Source: a virus. From it: a DNA stretch of 20,910 nucleotides. Positions within the stretch are counted from its first letter, which is position 1; each line of letters opens with the position of its first letter. The notes below the pieces were generated by a model that was not told the origin of the DNA, made no database searches, and was given only the letters and a program-made list of their open reading frames with translations. Shown in pieces: positions 19,336 to 20,910 of this stretch. The DNA lies in the IMG/VR virus record IMGVR_UViG_3300043438_000397, positions 1 to 20,910 of that record. One strand, written 5' to 3'. Both the position numbers and the translations under genes were made by a program.

Positions 19336-20089
19336 GAAAATAATATTAGTTACAGGTGGATTTGACCCCTTACACAGTGGTCATATTGAATATTTTAAAG
19401 CCGCAAAACAATTAGGCAATCTTTTGATTGTAGGCATTAACAGCGATGCTTGGCTCACACGTAAAAAAGGCAGAGCATTTATGCCTGCCGCTGAACGCAA
19501 AGCTATTATTGAAAACTTACATCAAGTACACAAAGTAATAGAGTTTACCGACAATGATGATAGTGCTATAGATGCTATTAGACAAGTACAGGAACTTTTT
19601 CCTAGAGATAAAATAGTATTTGCTAACGGCGGTGACAGAACCAAAGATAACATTCCTGAAATGGTCTTTGAAGATGTAGAGTTTGTGTTCGGAGTCGGCG
19701 GAGAGAACAAAGCCAATAGTAGTTCTTGGATACTTAATGAATGGCGAGCACCCAAGACAGGCCGGTCTTGGGGATACTATCGAGTGTTGCATGAAGTTAA
19801 CAATCATGTCAAACTCAAAGAACTCACGGTCAATCCCAAGACCTGCCTCAGTATGCAACGTCATCAAGACCGTGCAGAACATTGGTTTGTGGCCGAAGGC
19901 ACCGCCACAGTCTATACTATAGATCGCAGCTCAGACATGGATCTGTTAGGCGAATATACACAACATCAACACATACATATTAATACAACTCAATGGCATA
20001 AGTTATGCAATGAGACAGATCAACCCTTGCGAGTTATTGAAATTCAATATGGTGAAAATTGTGTAGAAGAGGACATAGAAAGAAAATGA
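19334..20089 (+). CDS. nucleotidyltransferase-cupin fusion for sugar activation
   Basis: The 251-aa product joins two domains. Residues 1-137 are a cytidylyltransferase-like fold with 'VTGGFDPLHSGHIEYF' (HSGH motif, 14-17), 'LIVGINSDAWLTRKKG', 'ERKAIIENL' and 'ENKANSSSWIL', as in glycerol-3-phosphate cytidylyltransferases and heptose-1-phosphate adenylyltransferases. Residues 141-249 are a mannose-6-phosphate-isomerase type II cupin: 'GRSWGYYRVL', 'LSMQRHQDRAEHWFVAEGTA' (metal-binding H177, H183) and 'HIHINTTQWHKLCN' followed by 'RVIEIQYG'. In bacteria this cupin normally follows a GDP-mannose pyrophosphorylase domain. It likely makes or tunes an activated sugar for capsule or LPS-like glycans. 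It overlaps the GT8 gene by four bases (ATGA). The substrate cannot be told. Confidence 0.85.
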   Translation: MKIILVTGGFDPLHSGHIEYFKAAKQLGNLLIVGINSDAWLTRKKGRAFMPAAERKAIIENLHQVHKVIEFTDNDDSAIDAIRQVQELFPRDKIVFANGGDRTKDNIPEMVFEDVEFVFGVGGENKANSSSWILNEWRAPKTGRSWGYYRVLHEVNNHVKLKELTVNPKTCLSMQRHQDRAEHWFVAEGTATVYTIDRSSDMDLLGEYTQHQHIHINTTQWHKLCNETDQPLRVIEIQYGENCVEEDIERK

Positions 20090-20763
20090 TTAATATTTTT
20101 ATCGGTTACGATCATCGAGAAGCTATCGCATATCATGTATGCGCTAACAGTATAATCAGGCATTCTAGTAAACCAATTTCGATTACACCACTTGCATTAA
20201 AAAACATGCAAGATTATCAAGAAACGCATACCGACGGTAGTAATCAGTTTATCTACAGTCGTTTCCTTGTTCCACATCTAATGGAATATAAAGGTTGGGC
20301 AATCTTTATGGATGGCGATATGTTGGTCCGTGACGATATTGAAAAATTATGGGCTCTTAGAGACGACAGTAAAGCAGTAATGGTAGTTAAACACGATTAC
20401 AAAACCAAGATGACAGAAAAGTACCTTGGCGCTAAAAACGAAAACTATCCTCGAAAGAATTGGTCAAGTGTTATTCTTTGGAATTGTGGTCATGCTGCAA
20501 ATAAAGTAGTAACACCTGAATTTATTGAAACTGCTACAGGCGCCCAACTTCATAGATTTACTTGGCTTGCTGATGAGTTAGTTGGGGAATTGCCTAAGGT
20601 ATGGAACTGGCTACCCGATGAATTTGGCGCGAACCAAGATGCAAAATTATTGCACTATACACTAGGAACACCTAGCTTCCACGACTTTGCTACTACTCCA
20701 ATGGGAGATGAATGGCACCGTGAACGCATTTATACCGATTACTGTCTACAGCGCAATCTATGA
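20086..20763 (+). CDS. GT8-family glycosyltransferase
   Basis: The 225-aa product has the GT-A fold pattern of family 8 (LPS galactosyl/glucosyltransferase and glycogenin type): 'IFIGYDHREAIAYHVCANSI' at the N-terminus, a 'FIYSRFLVPHL' segment, the metal-binding DxD in 'IFMDGDML' (D76, D78), 'WSSVILWNC' and a C-terminal 'LLHYTLGTPSF' (H190), where family members place a second metal ligand. It moves a sugar from a nucleotide donor onto an acceptor, perhaps a surface glycan or phage protein. ATG 20086 is preferred over in-frame GTG 20059 because it overlaps the previous stop (ATGA) and keeps the conserved N-terminus. It is coupled to the sugar-activating gene before it and the partial gene after. 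Confidence 0.9.
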   Translation: MINIFIGYDHREAIAYHVCANSIIRHSSKPISITPLALKNMQDYQETHTDGSNQFIYSRFLVPHLMEYKGWAIFMDGDMLVRDDIEKLWALRDDSKAVMVVKHDYKTKMTEKYLGAKNENYPRKNWSSVILWNCGHAANKVVTPEFIETATGAQLHRFTWLADELVGELPKVWNWLPDEFGANQDAKLLHYTLGTPSFHDFATTPMGDEWHRERIYTDYCLQRNL

Positions 20764-20910
20764 TTTTTCTAAGTAAAGACGGGGAGGACGAGTACATTAA
20801 TTTGTTTGCCCTGGGATGCAAGACTGCACCAATATCAACAGAAGATTTTGTTTACGCAGATTCTCAAGATCCAATTATCCTAAGAGGAATCCTTAAACAT
20901 AAAATAATGA
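20760..20910 (+). CDS. partial ORF, function unknown, runs off window
   Basis: An open frame starts with ATG 20760, overlapping the GT8 stop (ATGA), and stays open for 50 codons to the window end. It reads 'MIFLSKDGEDEYINLFALGC' and later 'DPIILRGILKHKIM'. This resembles the start of a protein that accompanies GT8 genes in some marine T4-like phages, as far as recalled, but no activity is known. Translational coupling supports a shared glycan-related role. Confidence 0.65.
   Translation, partial: MIFLSKDGEDEYINLFALGCKTAPISTEDFVYADSQDPIILRGILKHKIM

Overview
This window is a piece of a T4-superfamily contractile-tailed phage (myovirus) genome. It encodes a gp18-type tail sheath, a gp19-type tail tube, both terminase subunits (gp16 and gp17), a gp4-type head-completion nuclease, gp13/gp14-like neck proteins, the gp32 single-stranded DNA-binding protein and the UvsX recombinase. 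The protein style (long cyanophage/pelagiphage-type sheath, gp16 and UvsX neighbourhood genes, GT8 and nucleotidyltransferase genes) suggests an aquatic phage. The host cannot be fixed from sequence; a small exported Ala/Lys/Pro-rich protein resembles periplasmic proteins of freshwater Gram-negatives such as betaproteobacteria, which is only a hint. No tRNA, CRISPR array, insertion sequence or integrase was seen, and no gene-free stretch exceeds 300 bases.

Layout. Positions 1-3071 hold a partial gp14-like neck gene on the minus strand, a divergent gp13-like gene, a deoxynucleoside monophosphate kinase and a convergent HNH-type zinc protein. Positions 3188-11881 are a plus-strand late virion block: a giant sheath (1156 aa), the tube, a second tube-fold protein, a conserved small protein, gp4, gp16, three head-region proteins of unknown function and one tiny ORF flanked by repeats. 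Positions 11989-15584 hold gp17 and a 664-aa unknown protein. Positions 15719-16130 hold the exported low-complexity protein and an ORF with no normal start codon. Positions 16267-19301 are the replication/recombination block: gp32, a small unknown, UvsX, a small acidic protein and a UvsY-like protein. Positions 19334-20910 are a sugar/glycan block: a nucleotidyltransferase-cupin fusion, a GT8 glycosyltransferase and the start of another gene.

Regulation is unusually legible. A T4-like late-promoter core (TAAATA) precedes most late genes. In eight cases it ends exactly 5 nt before the ATG (one has the variant TAAGTA), with no Shine-Dalgarno sequence, which predicts leaderless late mRNAs. Three further genes (sheath, tube, gp32) have a box plus a real leader with a Shine-Dalgarno sequence. 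Two sigma70-like promoters (TTGACC, 17-bp spacer, TATACT or CATAAT) precede the nucleotide-metabolism kinase and gp32. The kinase promoter lies inside a long hairpin that would bury the kinase ribosome-binding site in read-through late mRNA but not in its own mRNA. That is a T4-style timing switch and is the most interesting element found. Intrinsic terminators follow the tube gene, precede gp17 and follow the 664-aa gene.
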